A DNA stretch of 36,243 nt. Source: Erythrobacter sp. ANT-B3C2 (GTDB taxonomy: Bacteria; Pseudomonadota; Alphaproteobacteria; Sphingomonadales; Sphingomonadaceae). The notes beneath the pieces are model-generated. The model did no database searches. It was not told where the DNA came from and was given only the letters and a program-made list of their open reading frames with translations. Location of the stretch: positions 40,677-76,919 of the forward strand of contig LXQI01000022.1 of NCBI GenBank assembly GCA_001683845.1, written 5' to 3'. Below, piece by piece: positions 8,381 through 19,752 of this stretch; position 1 is the first letter of the stretch; each line of letters starts with the position of its first letter. The position numbers were made by a program, and so were the translations under genes.

Positions 8381-9528
8381 GCCGCCACCAGCGAACCCGC
8401 CACCAGCTCGCCCAACAGCGCATCGAGCAACGGCATGCCCCGCTCGCTCACCCCGATCCGCTCGCCATCCTGCCAGACGAACCCAAGCTCGCAATGAAGC
8501 GCCAGCTTGCGTGGGTCGATCAGCACGGAAGGTGGCAGGCCGAAGCGGCGGGCAAGGGCGGACAAGTCCACCCCCTCCCGCAGCCGCAGCCCCATCAGCA
8601 GCGCCTCGGCCGCCTGCTCTGGCGGGTGAAGCGCGCGCTCCTCGGCGAGCCCGTGGCCATTCCGCGCGACCGCGCCGAGCCAGTTCTCGGGCTTGTTGTG
8701 CCGCTGGGTTGCAAAGCCGTTGCGCCGCCCATGCGCTCCCGGTCCGACCCCGATATAATCGGCATAGCGCCAGTAGGCGAGATTGTGCCGGCTCTCCTCG
8801 CCCGGCTGCGCATGGTTGCTGATCTCGTAAGCCGCCAGCCCTGCTTCGGCAGCGATGTCACGGGTGAGGGCGAACAGATCAGCCGCCGGATCGTCGTCCA
8901 GCGGGGTAAAGGCACCTTCGCGCACGTCGGTGGCGAACCGCGTACCCTGCTCGATAGTCAGCTGGTAGAGCGAGAGGTGGCCGGTGCCCAGCGCCAGCAC
9001 CTGTCGCAGCTCGCGCTCCCAATCCGCCGCGGTCTGGCCGGGCCGGGCGTAGATCAGATCGGCATTCACCCGGCCGAAATGCCGCTGCGCCACCTCCAGC
9101 GCGGCCAGCCCTTCGCGCACGTCGTGCAACCGGCCAAGGAAGCGCAGCGCCGCATCGTCGAGCGCCTGCAGCCCGAGCGAAACCCGGTTTACCCCCGCAC
9201 TCGCCAGCGCGGCGAACTTCGCCGCCTCCACCGAGGAGGGGTTCGCCTCCAGCGTGATCTCGATGCCGGGCGCAAAGCCCCAAAGACGCTCCGCCTCGGC
9301 CAGCAGCGCCGCCACCAGCGCGGGCGGCATCAACGAAGGCGTGCCGCCGCCGAAGAACACCGAGTCCAGGGGCTGGCCTCCTGCCATCTCGGCCTCGTGC
9401 CGCAGATCGGCCAGCAGCGCTTCCTGCCATTGCGCCACCTCCACCTCGGCCCGCACATGCGAGTTGAAGTCGCAATAGGGGCACTTTTTCAGGCAGAACG
9501 GCCAGTGGATGTAGAGCGCGCGGGCCAC
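8377..9528 (-). CDS. hemW: HemW, radical SAM haem chaperone
   Basis: HemW (long annotated as an oxygen-independent coproporphyrinogen oxidase-like protein) binds haem and is thought to deliver it to respiratory proteins. The 383-residue product opens with ALYIHWPFC and the radical-SAM cluster motif CxxxCxxC (CLKKCPYCDF). It continues with FFGGGTPSLM, EITLEANPSS and GVNRVSLGLQAL. The HemW-specific haem motif HNxxYW is present (HNLAYW). The start is GTG at 9528, 8 bases after the rdgB stop; no ATG is available nearby. The stop overlaps xerC by 4 bases. Confidence 0.92.
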   Translation of the reverse strand: MARALYIHWPFCLKKCPYCDFNSHVRAEVEVAQWQEALLADLRHEAEMAGGQPLDSVFFGGGTPSLMPPALVAALLAEAERLWGFAPGIEITLEANPSSVEAAKFAALASAGVNRVSLGLQALDDAALRFLGRLHDVREGLAALEVAQRHFGRVNADLIYARPGQTAADWERELRQVLALGTGHLSLYQLTIEQGTRFATDVREGAFTPLDDDPAADLFALTRDIAAEAGLAAYEISNHAQPGEESRHNLAYWRYADYIGVGPGAHGRRNGFATQRHNKPENWLGAVARNGHGLAEERALHPPEQAAEALLMGLRLREGVDLSALARRFGLPPSVLIDPRKLALHCELGFVWQDGERIGVSERGMPLLDALLGELVAGSLVAA

Positions 9529-9536
9529 CCGTTGTT

Positions 9537-10169
9537 CTATCCCGCGAACTGGCCCGCGACCAGCAGCGCGAAGGCCGCGGCGCGGTGGCTGATGCGGTGC
9601 TTTTCCTCCGGCTCGATCTCCGCGAAGCACTGGTCGGAGCCGGTGGGTACGAATACCGGATCGTAGCCGAAGCCCCTGTCCCCACGCGGCGGCCACACCA
9701 GCGCGCCCTCCACCCGGCCATCGTACAGCGCATGCTCGCCATCGGGCCAGGCAATCGCCAGCGTGCAGTGGAACGCCGCCCCGCGCGGCGCGTCGGGGCC
9801 GAGCGCCGCCAGCATCCCCTCCACCTTGCCCATCGCCATGAACCAGTCGCGCCCCGGAGCGCCCTCGAACCATTGCCGCTCGGCCCAGTCGGCCGTGTAC
9901 ACCCCCGGCCGCCCGTCGAGCGCCGCCACCGCCAGCCCGCTATCGTCGGCCAATGCCGGCAGGCCCGAGGCCTCGGCGGCGGCGCGCGCCTTGATGATCG
10001 CGTTCTCGGCAAAGCTGCGCCCGGTTTCCGCCGGCTCGGGCAGCCCCAGTGCCCCGGCTGAAATGCATTCCGGGCCATAGGGAGCCAGCAGCGCGGCGAT
10101 CTCTTTCAGCTTGCCCGCATTGTGCGTGGCGATCACCAGCTTGCCGGCGCCGAGACGGCGGGTGGTCAC
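9537..10169 (-). CDS. rdgB: Non-canonical purine NTP pyrophosphatase (RdgB/HAM1)
   Basis: RdgB hydrolyses dITP, XTP and ITP to monophosphates and so keeps deaminated purines out of DNA and RNA. The 210-residue product has the family motifs: [47 protein letters not shown] with the catalytic Asp, [21 protein letters not shown] and the C-terminal [10 protein letters not shown]. The start is GTG at 10169, overlapping the rph stop by 4 bases (GTGA), as is usual for the rph-rdgB pair. Confidence 0.95.
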   Translation of the reverse strand: MTTRRLGAGKLVIATHNAGKLKEIAALLAPYGPECISAGALGLPEPAETGRSFAENAIIKARAAAEASGLPALADDSGLAVAALDGRPGVYTADWAERQWFEGAPGRDWFMAMGKVEGMLAALGPDAPRGAAFHCTLAIAWPDGEHALYDGRVEGALVWPPRGDRGFGYDPVFVPTGSDQCFAEIEPEEKHRISHRAAAFALLVAGQFAG

Positions 10170-10882
10170 CCGCGAACCGCCTCGTCCTGCGCCGCGTAGA
10201 TGCGCTCGCAGCCCATCCGGGCGAGGCGCAGCAGGCGCAGCAGGCTTTCCTCGTCATAGGTCGCACCTTCGGCAGTGGCCTGCACCTCGGCGATGCGGCC
10301 GCCCTCCAGCAGCACGAAATTGGCATCCGCATCGGCCGCACTGTCCTCGACATAATCGAGATCGAGCACCGGCGTGCCTGCGCTGATCCCGCAGCTGATC
10401 GCCGCCACCTTCGCCTCGATCGGGTCCACCGTCAGCGATCCGGCCTTCAGCAGCCCGTTCACCGCCAGCCGCAGCGCCACCCAGGCGCCGGAAATCGCCG
10501 CCGTCCGCGTGCCGCCATCGGCCTGCAGCACGTCGCAATCGAGCACGATCTGCCGCTCGCCCAGCTTCTGCAGATTGACCACCGTGCGTAAACTCCGCCC
10601 GATAAGCCGCTGGATTTCCTGCGTTCGCCCGCTCTGTTTGCCCTTGGCCGCCTCGCGGTTGCCGCGGGTGTGGGTGGCGCGCGGCAGCATCGAATATTCC
10701 GCTGTCACCCAACCCTGGCCCTTGCCCCGCAGGAATGGCGGCACCTTCTCCTCCACGCTGGCGGTGACCAGCACCCGCGTATCGCCAAAGGAAATCAGGC
10801 AAGATCCCTCCGCATGTTTGGTAAAGCCGGTTTCGATGGTGATGGCGCGCATCTCGTCGGGCGCGCGGCCGGATGGTCGCAT
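10166..10882 (-). CDS. rph: Ribonuclease PH
   Basis: RNase PH is a phosphorolytic 3'-exoribonuclease that trims tRNA 3' ends and takes part in RNA turnover. The 238-residue product shows the family pattern: [12 protein letters not shown] at the N-terminus, [20 protein letters not shown], then [14 protein letters not shown] and [15 protein letters not shown]. Downstream are [17 protein letters not shown], the phosphate-binding region, and [19 protein letters not shown]. It is the first gene of the minus-strand operon and is divergent from hrcA across 54 bp, so both promoters must be packed there or lie inside the flanking genes. Confidence 0.95.
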   Translation of the reverse strand: MRPSGRAPDEMRAITIETGFTKHAEGSCLISFGDTRVLVTASVEEKVPPFLRGKGQGWVTAEYSMLPRATHTRGNREAAKGKQSGRTQEIQRLIGRSLRTVVNLQKLGERQIVLDCDVLQADGGTRTAAISGAWVALRLAVNGLLKAGSLTVDPIEAKVAAISCGISAGTPVLDLDYVEDSAADADANFVLLEGGRIAEVQATAEGATYDEESLLRLLRLARMGCERIYAAQDEAVRG

Positions 10883-10936
10883 GTCTTGATCCTTGTCTAT
10901 CCGCCGGTGGCCCTAGCGGGTAGAACCGCCGCTGTC

Positions 10937-11995
10937 ATGGCCTCCCCCCCGGTAACCGAACTCACCGCGCGCGCGCGCGACATCTTCCGCTTAGTGGTGG
11001 AGGGCTATCTCGCCAGCGGCACGCCGGTCGGCTCGCGCACGCTGGCGGTGGCGAGGGACGCGCAAGGCGGCGCACTCAATCTGTCCCCAGCCTCGATCCG
11101 CTCGGTACTGGCCGAATTGGAGGGGCTGGGCCTGCTCGCCGCGCCGCACACCAGCGCGGGCCGAATGCCCACCGAACTGGGCCTGCGCCTGTTCGTCGAC
11201 GGCATGATGCAGGTGGCCGAGCCCAGTGCCGAAGAACGTGCCGCCATCGAGCAGCGCCTCTCAGAACCCGGCCCGATCGAGGCTGCGCTGGAGACCACCA
11301 GCGCGATCCTGTCAGACCTTTCCGGGGCGGCGGGCATGGTGATGGTGCCCCGGCGCGAGCCCAACCTGGCGCAGATGAACATCGTGCTGCTCGATCGCAA
11401 CCGAGCGCTCGCGGTGCTGGTGGGGCTGGACGGCACGATCGAGAACCGCCTGCTGGATCTGCCGCCCAATGCCGCACCCAGCGCCCTGCAGGAGGCCTCG
11501 AACTACATCACCGCCCGTCTCGCTGGTCGCACGCTGGCCGAGGCGGCGGGGGCGATGCAGGCCGAGATCGCCTCGGGCCAGAGCGCGCTCGACAGCGCCG
11601 CGCGCGATCTGGTGGAGCGCGGCCTTGCGATATGGAGCGAGGATGCCGCGCGCCGCCCCGTGCTGATCGTGCGCGGGCAGGCCAATCTGCTCGACGATGC
11701 CGCGCTGCAGGATCTGGAGCGCGTGCGCTCGCTGATCGACGATCTCGAAAGCAAGCAATCGGTCGCCGAACTGCTCGACAGCGCGCGCGATGCGGAGGCA
11801 ACGCGCATCTTTATCGGCGCGGAGAACCGTCTCTTCGCCCTGTCCGGCTCATCGGTGATCGCCGCCCCCTATCGCGATCGCGAGGGCCGGGTGGTGGGCG
11901 TGCTGGGCGTGATCGGGCCGACGCGGTTGAATTATGCGCGCGTGGTGCCCATGGTGGATTTCACCGCCCGCTCGCTGGGCAAACGCATTGGCTGA
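10937..11995 (+). CDS. hrcA: Heat-inducible transcription repressor HrcA
   Basis: HrcA represses chaperone genes by binding CIRCE operators and is kept active by GroEL. The 352-residue product has an N-terminal winged helix (ARDIFRLVVEGYLASGTPVGS, LSPASIRSVLAELEGLGLL, PHTSAGRMPTELGLRLFVD) and the GAF-like C-terminal region with VIAAPYRDREGRVVGVLGVIGP then NYARVVPMVDFTA. The ATG at 10937 gives the usual family length. grpE starts 14 bases downstream, so the two are very likely cotranscribed. I did not see a CIRCE palindrome anywhere in the window, so HrcA's target (usually groESL) should lie elsewhere. Confidence 0.95.
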   Translation: MASPPVTELTARARDIFRLVVEGYLASGTPVGSRTLAVARDAQGGALNLSPASIRSVLAELEGLGLLAAPHTSAGRMPTELGLRLFVDGMMQVAEPSAEERAAIEQRLSEPGPIEAALETTSAILSDLSGAAGMVMVPRREPNLAQMNIVLLDRNRALAVLVGLDGTIENRLLDLPPNAAPSALQEASNYITARLAGRTLAEAAGAMQAEIASGQSALDSAARDLVERGLAIWSEDAARRPVLIVRGQANLLDDAALQDLERVRSLIDDLESKQSVAELLDSARDAEATRIFIGAENRLFALSGSSVIAAPYRDREGRVVGVLGVIGPTRLNYARVVPMVDFTARSLGKRIG

Positions 11996-12008
11996 ACTGA
12001 AGGCAGGC

Positions 12009-12596
12009 ATGATCGAACGCGACGAACCGCAAGGCTCCACGGCCGACGAGGCCATCGAGCGGGAGCTGGAAGGCGTGCCCGAATCGCTGCTGGAAGGCGA
12101 TGCGGATGCCGATGCCGCCCAGGACGAGGACGAGTTCGCCGCCCTGCGCGAGGAACTGGCTGCCGCCAAGCAGGAGGTGCTCTACGCGCGCGCGGAAACG
12201 CAGAACGTGCGCCGCCGCATGGAAAAGGACGCCGCCGATGCCCGCGCCTATGCCGCGACCGGCTTCGCGCGCGATATCCTGACCGTGTCCGACAACCTCG
12301 CCCGCGCGCTCGAGACGATCCCCGCCGAACTGCGTGAGGGCGAAAAGTGGAAGGGCCTCGTCACCGGGCTCGATGCCACCCGCCGCGAGCTGGACAAGGT
12401 ATTCGGCCAGCACGGCATCACCCGGATCGCGGCTGCCGGCCTGCCGCTCGACCCCAACAAGCACCAGGCGATGCTGGAAATCCCCACCGCAGAGGCTGAA
12501 CCCGGCACCATCGTGCAGGAAATGCAGTCCGGCTACATGATCCGCGACCGGCTGCTGCGCCCGGCAATGGTCGCCGTGGCGCGCCAACCCGATTGA
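12009..12596 (+). CDS. grpE: Nucleotide exchange factor GrpE
   Basis: GrpE opens the DnaK nucleotide site and dimerises through a long coiled coil. The 195-residue product has an acidic disordered N-terminus (DEPQGSTADEAIEREL), a coiled coil with EVLYARAETQNVRRRMEKD, then FARDILTVSDNLARALE and FGQHGITRIAAAGLPLDPN. The beta domain carries HQAMLEIPTAEAEPGTIVQ and the ending GYMIRDRLLRPAMVAVA. The start at 12009 follows hrcA by 13 bases with AAGGCAGG just upstream. It belongs functionally with dnaK and dnaJ about 1.6 kb downstream. Confidence 0.95.
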   Translation: MIERDEPQGSTADEAIERELEGVPESLLEGDADADAAQDEDEFAALREELAAAKQEVLYARAETQNVRRRMEKDAADARAYAATGFARDILTVSDNLARALETIPAELREGEKWKGLVTGLDATRRELDKVFGQHGITRIAAAGLPLDPNKHQAMLEIPTAEAEPGTIVQEMQSGYMIRDRLLRPAMVAVARQPD

Positions 12597-12687
12597 GGCA
12601 CGCGCCGGTCCGATCGCGGCCGTTCATCGGGAACCTGCTAGCATCCACTCCGTAGCTCCCTCATCAAGGGGAAACGGAGAACTCCCG

Positions 12688-12981
12688 ATGAACATCAAGA
12701 TCATGCTCGCTCCCGCCTTGCTGGGCTCGGCCCTGTCGCTCGGCGCCTGTGCGGACCATTACGCTGCCGAGGGCGCTGGCGTCGGCGCGGCCGTGGGCGC
12801 GGGCCTAGCCGCAGTCACCGGCGGCAGCGTGGTCACCGGTGCCGCCATGGGTGCAGCCGCCGGCGCGACGGCCGGCTATTTCGTCGATCGCGACAAGCGC
12901 TGCGATGGCTACAACAGCCGCGGCGAGCTCGACGACGATTGCTTCGGCACCGAGGGTTACCCGGTCGATCCGCGCCGCTGA
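12688..12981 (+). CDS. Small glycine-zipper lipoprotein
   Basis: A 97-residue predicted lipoprotein. The signal peptide ends in the lipobox LGAC at about residue 21. It is followed by a Gly/Ala-rich stretch (GAGVGAAVGAGLAAVTGGSV and AAMGAAAGATAGYFVDR) typical of glycine-zipper envelope proteins such as the YMGG or SlyB-like groups. The short C-terminus is polar and has two cysteines (RCDGYN and DDCFG). An ACGGAGAA ribosome site precedes the ATG. The function is unknown; an envelope-stress or outer-membrane structural role is only a guess. Confidence 0.78.
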   Translation: MNIKIMLAPALLGSALSLGACADHYAAEGAGVGAAVGAGLAAVTGGSVVTGAAMGAAAGATAGYFVDRDKRCDGYNSRGELDDDCFGTEGYPVDPRR

Positions 12982-12994
12982 TGCGCGGGCCGGG

Positions 12995-13435
12995 TCAGCC
13001 CTCCGCCCCCGGGAAACGCACCAGCAAATCGTAAGCCCCAGGGTCGCCCACCCCGGCCATTCGCGCGCCCCGTCGCAGCAGGAAGGCATGGCGGACGATC
13101 TCGGCCTGCTGCTCGATCCCGTATTGGGTCAGCGCCTGCGCGGGCCGGAGGCTGTAATCGTAGCGGCACCACGGATGCCGATGCAGCACCAGGTACCATT
13201 CACCGCGGGTCTGCGTCTGCCAGACATGCGTCAGCTCATGGATGAACAGCCCCTGCGCGGAGAGCGGCGCAGCACAGAAATCGTCGCAATAGATACTCGC
13301 CTGCGGGTGAAAGTGCAGATGCCCGCGCGGCGCCATCGTCACCGTGCGCGGCTGAAACGGGAAAAACTTGCGCCGCCGGATCGTCACGCGGTCATAGTCG
13401 ATTGCCCTGCCGAACACGCTGCGGGCAAGCGCCAC
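12995..13435 (-). CDS. HELTH-motif putative zinc metallopeptidase-like protein
   Basis: A 146-residue product (from GTG 13435) carrying the zinc motif HExxH as FIHELTHVWQTQ. A downstream acidic cluster (YGIEQQAEIV) could supply the third ligand, as in DUF4157-like domains. Other recognisable text is SVFGRAIDYDRVTIRRRK and MAPRGHLHFHP. Similar sphingomonad proteins are annotated 'vgr related protein'; proteolytic activity is not shown. The start is uncertain. The frame stays open for 47 codons above the GTG and includes CPVGGERRLTAGE, which reads like the same domain. No other ATG, GTG or TTG exists before the upstream stop at 13577-13579. A CTG at 13504 overlaps the stop of the copper-chaperone gene. 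Confidence 0.7.
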   Translation of the reverse strand: MALARSVFGRAIDYDRVTIRRRKFFPFQPRTVTMAPRGHLHFHPQASIYCDDFCAAPLSAQGLFIHELTHVWQTQTRGEWYLVLHRHPWCRYDYSLRPAQALTQYGIEQQAEIVRHAFLLRRGARMAGVGDPGAYDLLVRFPGAEG

Positions 13436-13500
13436 CTCGCCCGCCGTCAGCCGCCGCTCCCCGCCGACGGGGCAGGCAGCGGGCGGCTCGCCGTGCGGCG

Positions 13501-14022
13501 TCAGCGCTCGTCGCCGGCCGCGCGGATCTCGGCCGGGAAGCTCACCTTGTCGCCGCTGGCGAAGGTCAGCGTCACCTCAGCCTGGCCGCCCGGCTGCAGC
13601 CTATCGGCAAGCTCGCCCGCCATCACGTGGAGCCCGCCCGGCTCAAAACGCACCGTCTCGCCCGCCGGCACTGCCTGCTGCGAAACCATCCGCATCGTCA
13701 TGCCCCCGCCGCCCTCGGCCGTCTCGTGCAGCGTCGCATCGCCCGCCCCGTCCACATACGCCGCAGCAATCGTCGCGACGCTGGCCGAACCGTTTCCGAT
13801 ATCGAAATAGACCGCCGCCGGGTTGCCGGGCACCGGGGGCAGCATCAGCCGCGCGTTCGTCACGCTGATCCCCTCGGGTGCGTCGGGCGCCAGGTTGGCC
13901 GGCGCCTGCTGCTCCGCCTGCTGCTCCGCCTGCTGCTCCTCTGGCGCCCCGCCGCCGCAGGCCACAGGCAGCAGCGCCACTCCGGCCAGCGCCAGCGCCG
14001 GCAGCAAACGTCTCGTCGTCAC
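13501..14022 (-). CDS. Copper chaperone PCu(A)C family lipoprotein
   Basis: A 173-residue periplasmic copper-binding protein of the PCu(A)C (DUF461) family, which hands Cu(I) to cytochrome oxidase. It has a lipobox (LPVAC), a linker of three EQQA-type repeats, then the cupredoxin-like domain with VTNARLMLPPVPGNPAAVYF. The copper motif is present: His in LHETAEG, Met in GGMTMRMV, and the later HxM in GLHVMAGEL. GTG at 14022 is preferred over GTG at 14031 because GAGGGAG lies at proper spacing only for the former. A very long open frame that continues upstream antisense to dnaK is an artefact of GC-rich codons. Confidence 0.85.
   Translation of the reverse strand: MTTRRLLPALALAGVALLPVACGGGAPEEQQAEQQAEQQAPANLAPDAPEGISVTNARLMLPPVPGNPAAVYFDIGNGSASVATIAAAYVDGAGDATLHETAEGGGGMTMRMVSQQAVPAGETVRFEPGGLHVMAGELADRLQPGGQAEVTLTFASGDKVSFPAEIRAAGDER
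13903..13938. repeat. Three perfect 12-bp tandem repeats inside the copper-chaperone gene
   Basis: The unit CGCCTGCTGCTC occurs three times head to tail. On the coding strand it encodes the repeated EQQA linker just after the lipobox. Such in-frame repeats can change copy number by slippage without breaking the frame. Confidence 0.9.
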
Positions 14023-14070
14023 CCTCGTCACTCCCTCTCGTCGCCGCTCTGCGCCTAGCCCTCGGGCAGG

Positions 14071-14098
14071 CTTGTGCCAAGCCAAACCCCCCCTATAT
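14071..14098 (+). promoter_or_regulatory. RpoH-type heat-shock promoter of dnaK
   Basis: CTTG (14071-14074), exactly 17 bases, then CCTATAT (14092-14098) match the alphaproteobacterial heat-shock consensus CTTG-N17-CYTATNT at every defined position. It lies about 90 bases before the dnaK ATG on the correct strand. The published consensus also has a G a few bases further on, which is not matched. Confidence 0.7.
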
Positions 14099-14187
14099 CG
14101 CTCGCCATTGAGCCGCCGATCGGTTCCGCCGCCACTCGGGGGATCAAGTGCGCGGCGTCCAACTGCTAAGTAAATCTGGGGAAAACC

Positions 14188-16125
<1,938 letters not shown>

Positions 16126-16196
16126 TGGTCTGATGGAACGCAAGGCTGCCGCCAGCGCTGTTCGCGCCGGCGGCGGCCGCGCTTGGGAGCTCGGAC

Positions 16197-17318
16197 ATGT
16201 CCGCCACTGAAATCGATTTCTACGAGCTGCTCGAGGTCGGCCGCGATGCGGACGGCCCGGCGCTCAAATCCGCCTATCGCAAGCTGGCGATGAAATTCCA
16301 CCCGGACCGCAACCCGGGCGACAAGGAGTGCGAGGCGCGCTTTAAGGCAATCAGCGCCGCCTATGAATGCCTGAAGGATCCGCAGAAGCGCGCCGCATAC
16401 GATCGCTACGGTCACGCGGCCTTTAGCGGCGGCATGGGCGGCGGGGGCCATGGTGGGCAGGATTTCGGCGATATCGGCGATATCTTCGAGACCATCTTCG
16501 GCAGCAGTTTCGGCGGTGCGAGCGGGCGAGGGCGCCCCCGGCGCGGTGCGGATTTGCGCTACGATCTGGAGATCGGGCTGGAAGAGGCGTTCCACGGCAA
16601 GGCGACCGAGATCGAGGTCGAGATCTCCGTTTCGTGCGAGCCCTGCTCGGGTCTCGGCGCGCAGCCCGGCACCCAGCGCCAAGCTTGCGGAATGTGCCGC
16701 GGCCACGGCAAGGTTCGCGCGCAGCAGGGCCTGTTCGTGATCGAGCGGCCATGCCCCACCTGCCACGGCCGCGGCGAGGTCATCCAGCAGCCCTGCCGCG
16801 CCTGCGGCGGCGAGGGCCGAGTGGATCAGGTGCAGAAGCTCGCGGTCGAGGTTCCCCCCGGCGTCGATAACGGCACCCGCATCCGCCTCACCGGCAAGGG
16901 CGAGGCCGGGCCGATGGGCGCCCCCCCGGGCGATCTCTACATCTTCATCCACATCCGCCAGCACGCGGTGTTCCAGCGCGAGGGCACGGCCCTGTTCACC
17001 CGCGTGCCGGTGAGCATCACCACCGCCGCGCTTGGCGGCACCATCGCCATTCCCGGCCTAGACGGCGAAAGCCACGCGATCGAGATCCCCTCGGGCATCC
17101 AGACCGGCAAGCAGCTGCGCAAGCGCGGCGCCGGCATGCCGGTGCTGCAGGCTCGTGGGACAGGCGACCTCGTGGTGGAGATCGTGGTCGAGACCCCGAC
17201 CCGCCTCTCCGCTCGCCAGAAGGAGCTGCTGCGCGAGTTCCAGGCCACCGAAACCGGCGAGGAATGCCCCGAAAGCAGGGGCTTTTTCGATCGCTTGAAG
17301 GATGCTTTCACCGGCTGA
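16197..17318 (+). CDS. dnaJ: Chaperone DnaJ (class I Hsp40)
   Basis: DnaJ delivers clients to DnaK and stimulates its ATPase. The 373-residue product has the J-domain with the HPD motif (MKFHPDRNPGDKE, near residue 35), a Gly/Phe region (FSGGMGGGGHGGQDFGDIG), and four zinc-finger repeats CEPCSGLG, CGMCRGHG, CPTCHGRG and CRACGGEG. The C-terminal substrate domains contain VEVPPGVDNGTRIRLTGKGE and TTAALGGTIAIPGLDG. Length and order are those of full class I DnaJ. The start at 16197 has GGGAG upstream. It is probably cotranscribed with dnaK. Confidence 0.97.
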   Translation: MSATEIDFYELLEVGRDADGPALKSAYRKLAMKFHPDRNPGDKECEARFKAISAAYECLKDPQKRAAYDRYGHAAFSGGMGGGGHGGQDFGDIGDIFETIFGSSFGGASGRGRPRRGADLRYDLEIGLEEAFHGKATEIEVEISVSCEPCSGLGAQPGTQRQACGMCRGHGKVRAQQGLFVIERPCPTCHGRGEVIQQPCRACGGEGRVDQVQKLAVEVPPGVDNGTRIRLTGKGEAGPMGAPPGDLYIFIHIRQHAVFQREGTALFTRVPVSITTAALGGTIAIPGLDGESHAIEIPSGIQTGKQLRKRGAGMPVLQARGTGDLVVEIVVETPTRLSARQKELLREFQATETGEECPESRGFFDRLKDAFTG

Positions 17319-17355
17319 GCGGGGCGCTTGCGTTCCTCTTGTGTTCTGGTAGCAA

Positions 17356-18759
<1,404 letters not shown>

Positions 18760-18769
18760 CTAGCAGCGG

Positions 18770-19312
18770 GTGACAGCCTTCGACATCATCGTGCTGCTGG
18801 TGGTCGGCGCCGCCGCCGTCGGCGGGGCCATGCGCGGCTTCGTGCAGGAGGTGCTCGCGCTCTTCGCCTGGCTGCTGGTGGTGCTCGCCATCCGCTTCTT
18901 TCACTCGGACCTTTCCGCCTGGTTGGTGGAGCACGTGGGCACGCCATCGGGCGCCGCGGTGCTGGCCTTCGCGCTGCTGCTGGTGGTGCCCTATGGTGCG
19001 ATGCGGCTGATCGCCACGCAGGCGGGGAAAACATCGCGCAAGTCGGCGCTGGCGCCGTTCGACCGGGTGCTGGGGCTGGCCTTCGGGGCGCTCAAGGGGG
19101 TGATCATCGTGGTCGCCGCCTTTTCGATGGTGGTGCTCGCCTACGATACGATCTGGGGGCCGGACGGCCGGCCGGACTGGCTGACGCAATCGCGCACCTA
19201 CCCGTTCGTCAATGCCAGCGCCGAAGCGATGGTGGCAATGATCGAGGAACAGCGCGAGCGCCTGCGCGAGGAAGACGATACCGCCGAGGCCGAAGAGGAG
19301 GAGGCGGCGTGA
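18770..19312 (+). CDS. CvpA family membrane protein
   Basis: A 180-residue inner-membrane protein of the CvpA/colicin V production family. It begins with GTG at 18770 and shows four hydrophobic segments: FDIIVLLVVGAAAVGGAMRG, FVQEVLALFAWLLVVLAI, AAVLAFALLLVVPYGAM, and GVIIVVAAFSMVVLAYDTI. The C-terminal tail is strongly acidic (EDDTAEAEEEEAA). In Sphingomonadales cvpA lies between radA and an Fe-S scaffold-like gene, as here. Its stop overlaps the next GTG by 4 bases. The molecular role is uncertain; links to envelope integrity and biofilm are known for family members. Confidence 0.88.
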   Translation: MTAFDIIVLLVVGAAAVGGAMRGFVQEVLALFAWLLVVLAIRFFHSDLSAWLVEHVGTPSGAAVLAFALLLVVPYGAMRLIATQAGKTSRKSALAPFDRVLGLAFGALKGVIIVVAAFSMVVLAYDTIWGPDGRPDWLTQSRTYPFVNASAEAMVAMIEEQRERLREEDDTAEAEEEEAA

Positions 19313-19746
19313 GCGCCGCACGGCTGTACACGCCCGAACTGCTGGCACTGGCGGTGGAACTCGCCGATCACCCGCCGCTCGCGCTCGCCACCGCCTCGGC
19401 CAGAGGCGAGGCGCGCTCCCCCACCTGCGGCAGCACGCTGGCGCTCGATCTCGCGCTGGACGAGCAGCGGCAGATTGTGGCGCTCGGGCTCAAGGTGCAG
19501 GCCTGCGCGGTGGGGCAAGCCGCGGCGGCGATCTTCGCCCGCCACGCGGCCGGGCGCGATGCCGCGGAGATCGACGCCAGCCTCGCCGCCATCGAACGCT
19601 GGCTCGGCGGCGAAGGCGAGCGGCCGGGCTGGGCCGATCTTGCGCTGCTCGAACCCGCGCGTGGGCTCACGGCACGCCAGGGTGCGATCCTCTTGCCCTG
19701 GCGTGCCGCGCTGGTTGCGCTGGATGCCCCGGTCCCGGCCAGCTGA
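19309..19746 (+). CDS. IscU/NifU-N-like iron-sulfur scaffold protein, two cysteines
   Basis: A 145-residue protein resembling the U-type Fe-S scaffold fold. ARSPTCGSTLALDL corresponds to the first scaffold cysteine loop (Cys40), and KVQACAVGQAAAAIF to the second (Cys66). U-type scaffolds normally have a third cysteine near the C-terminus. Here that region reads LTARQGAILLPWRAALVALD and the protein has only two cysteines in all. It could therefore be a degenerate scaffold or a protein with another role. GTG start at 19309 overlaps the cvpA stop. alr begins 6 bases downstream. Confidence 0.72.
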   Translation: MSAARLYTPELLALAVELADHPPLALATASARGEARSPTCGSTLALDLALDEQRQIVALGLKVQACAVGQAAAAIFARHAAGRDAAEIDASLAAIERWLGGEGERPGWADLALLEPARGLTARQGAILLPWRAALVALDAPVPAS

Positions 19747-19752
19747 CGAGCA

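Noticed and set aside
7073-8497. 474-codon plus-strand frame
   Set aside because: Low-complexity Arg/Ala/Gly-rich shadow of the cytochrome b561 and xerC genes.
10883-10936. RpoH promoter or CIRCE operator before hrcA
   Set aside because: CTTG occurs at 10885 and 10892, but no matching -10 lies at the required spacing, and no CIRCE palindrome is present.
10967-10980. Alternating CG tract in hrcA
   Set aside because: Explained by Arg/Ala codons (TARARD). A structural DNA role cannot be supported from sequence alone.
13903-13938. CRISPR-like repeat
   Set aside because: The 12-bp units are directly abutting and coding; there are no spacers.
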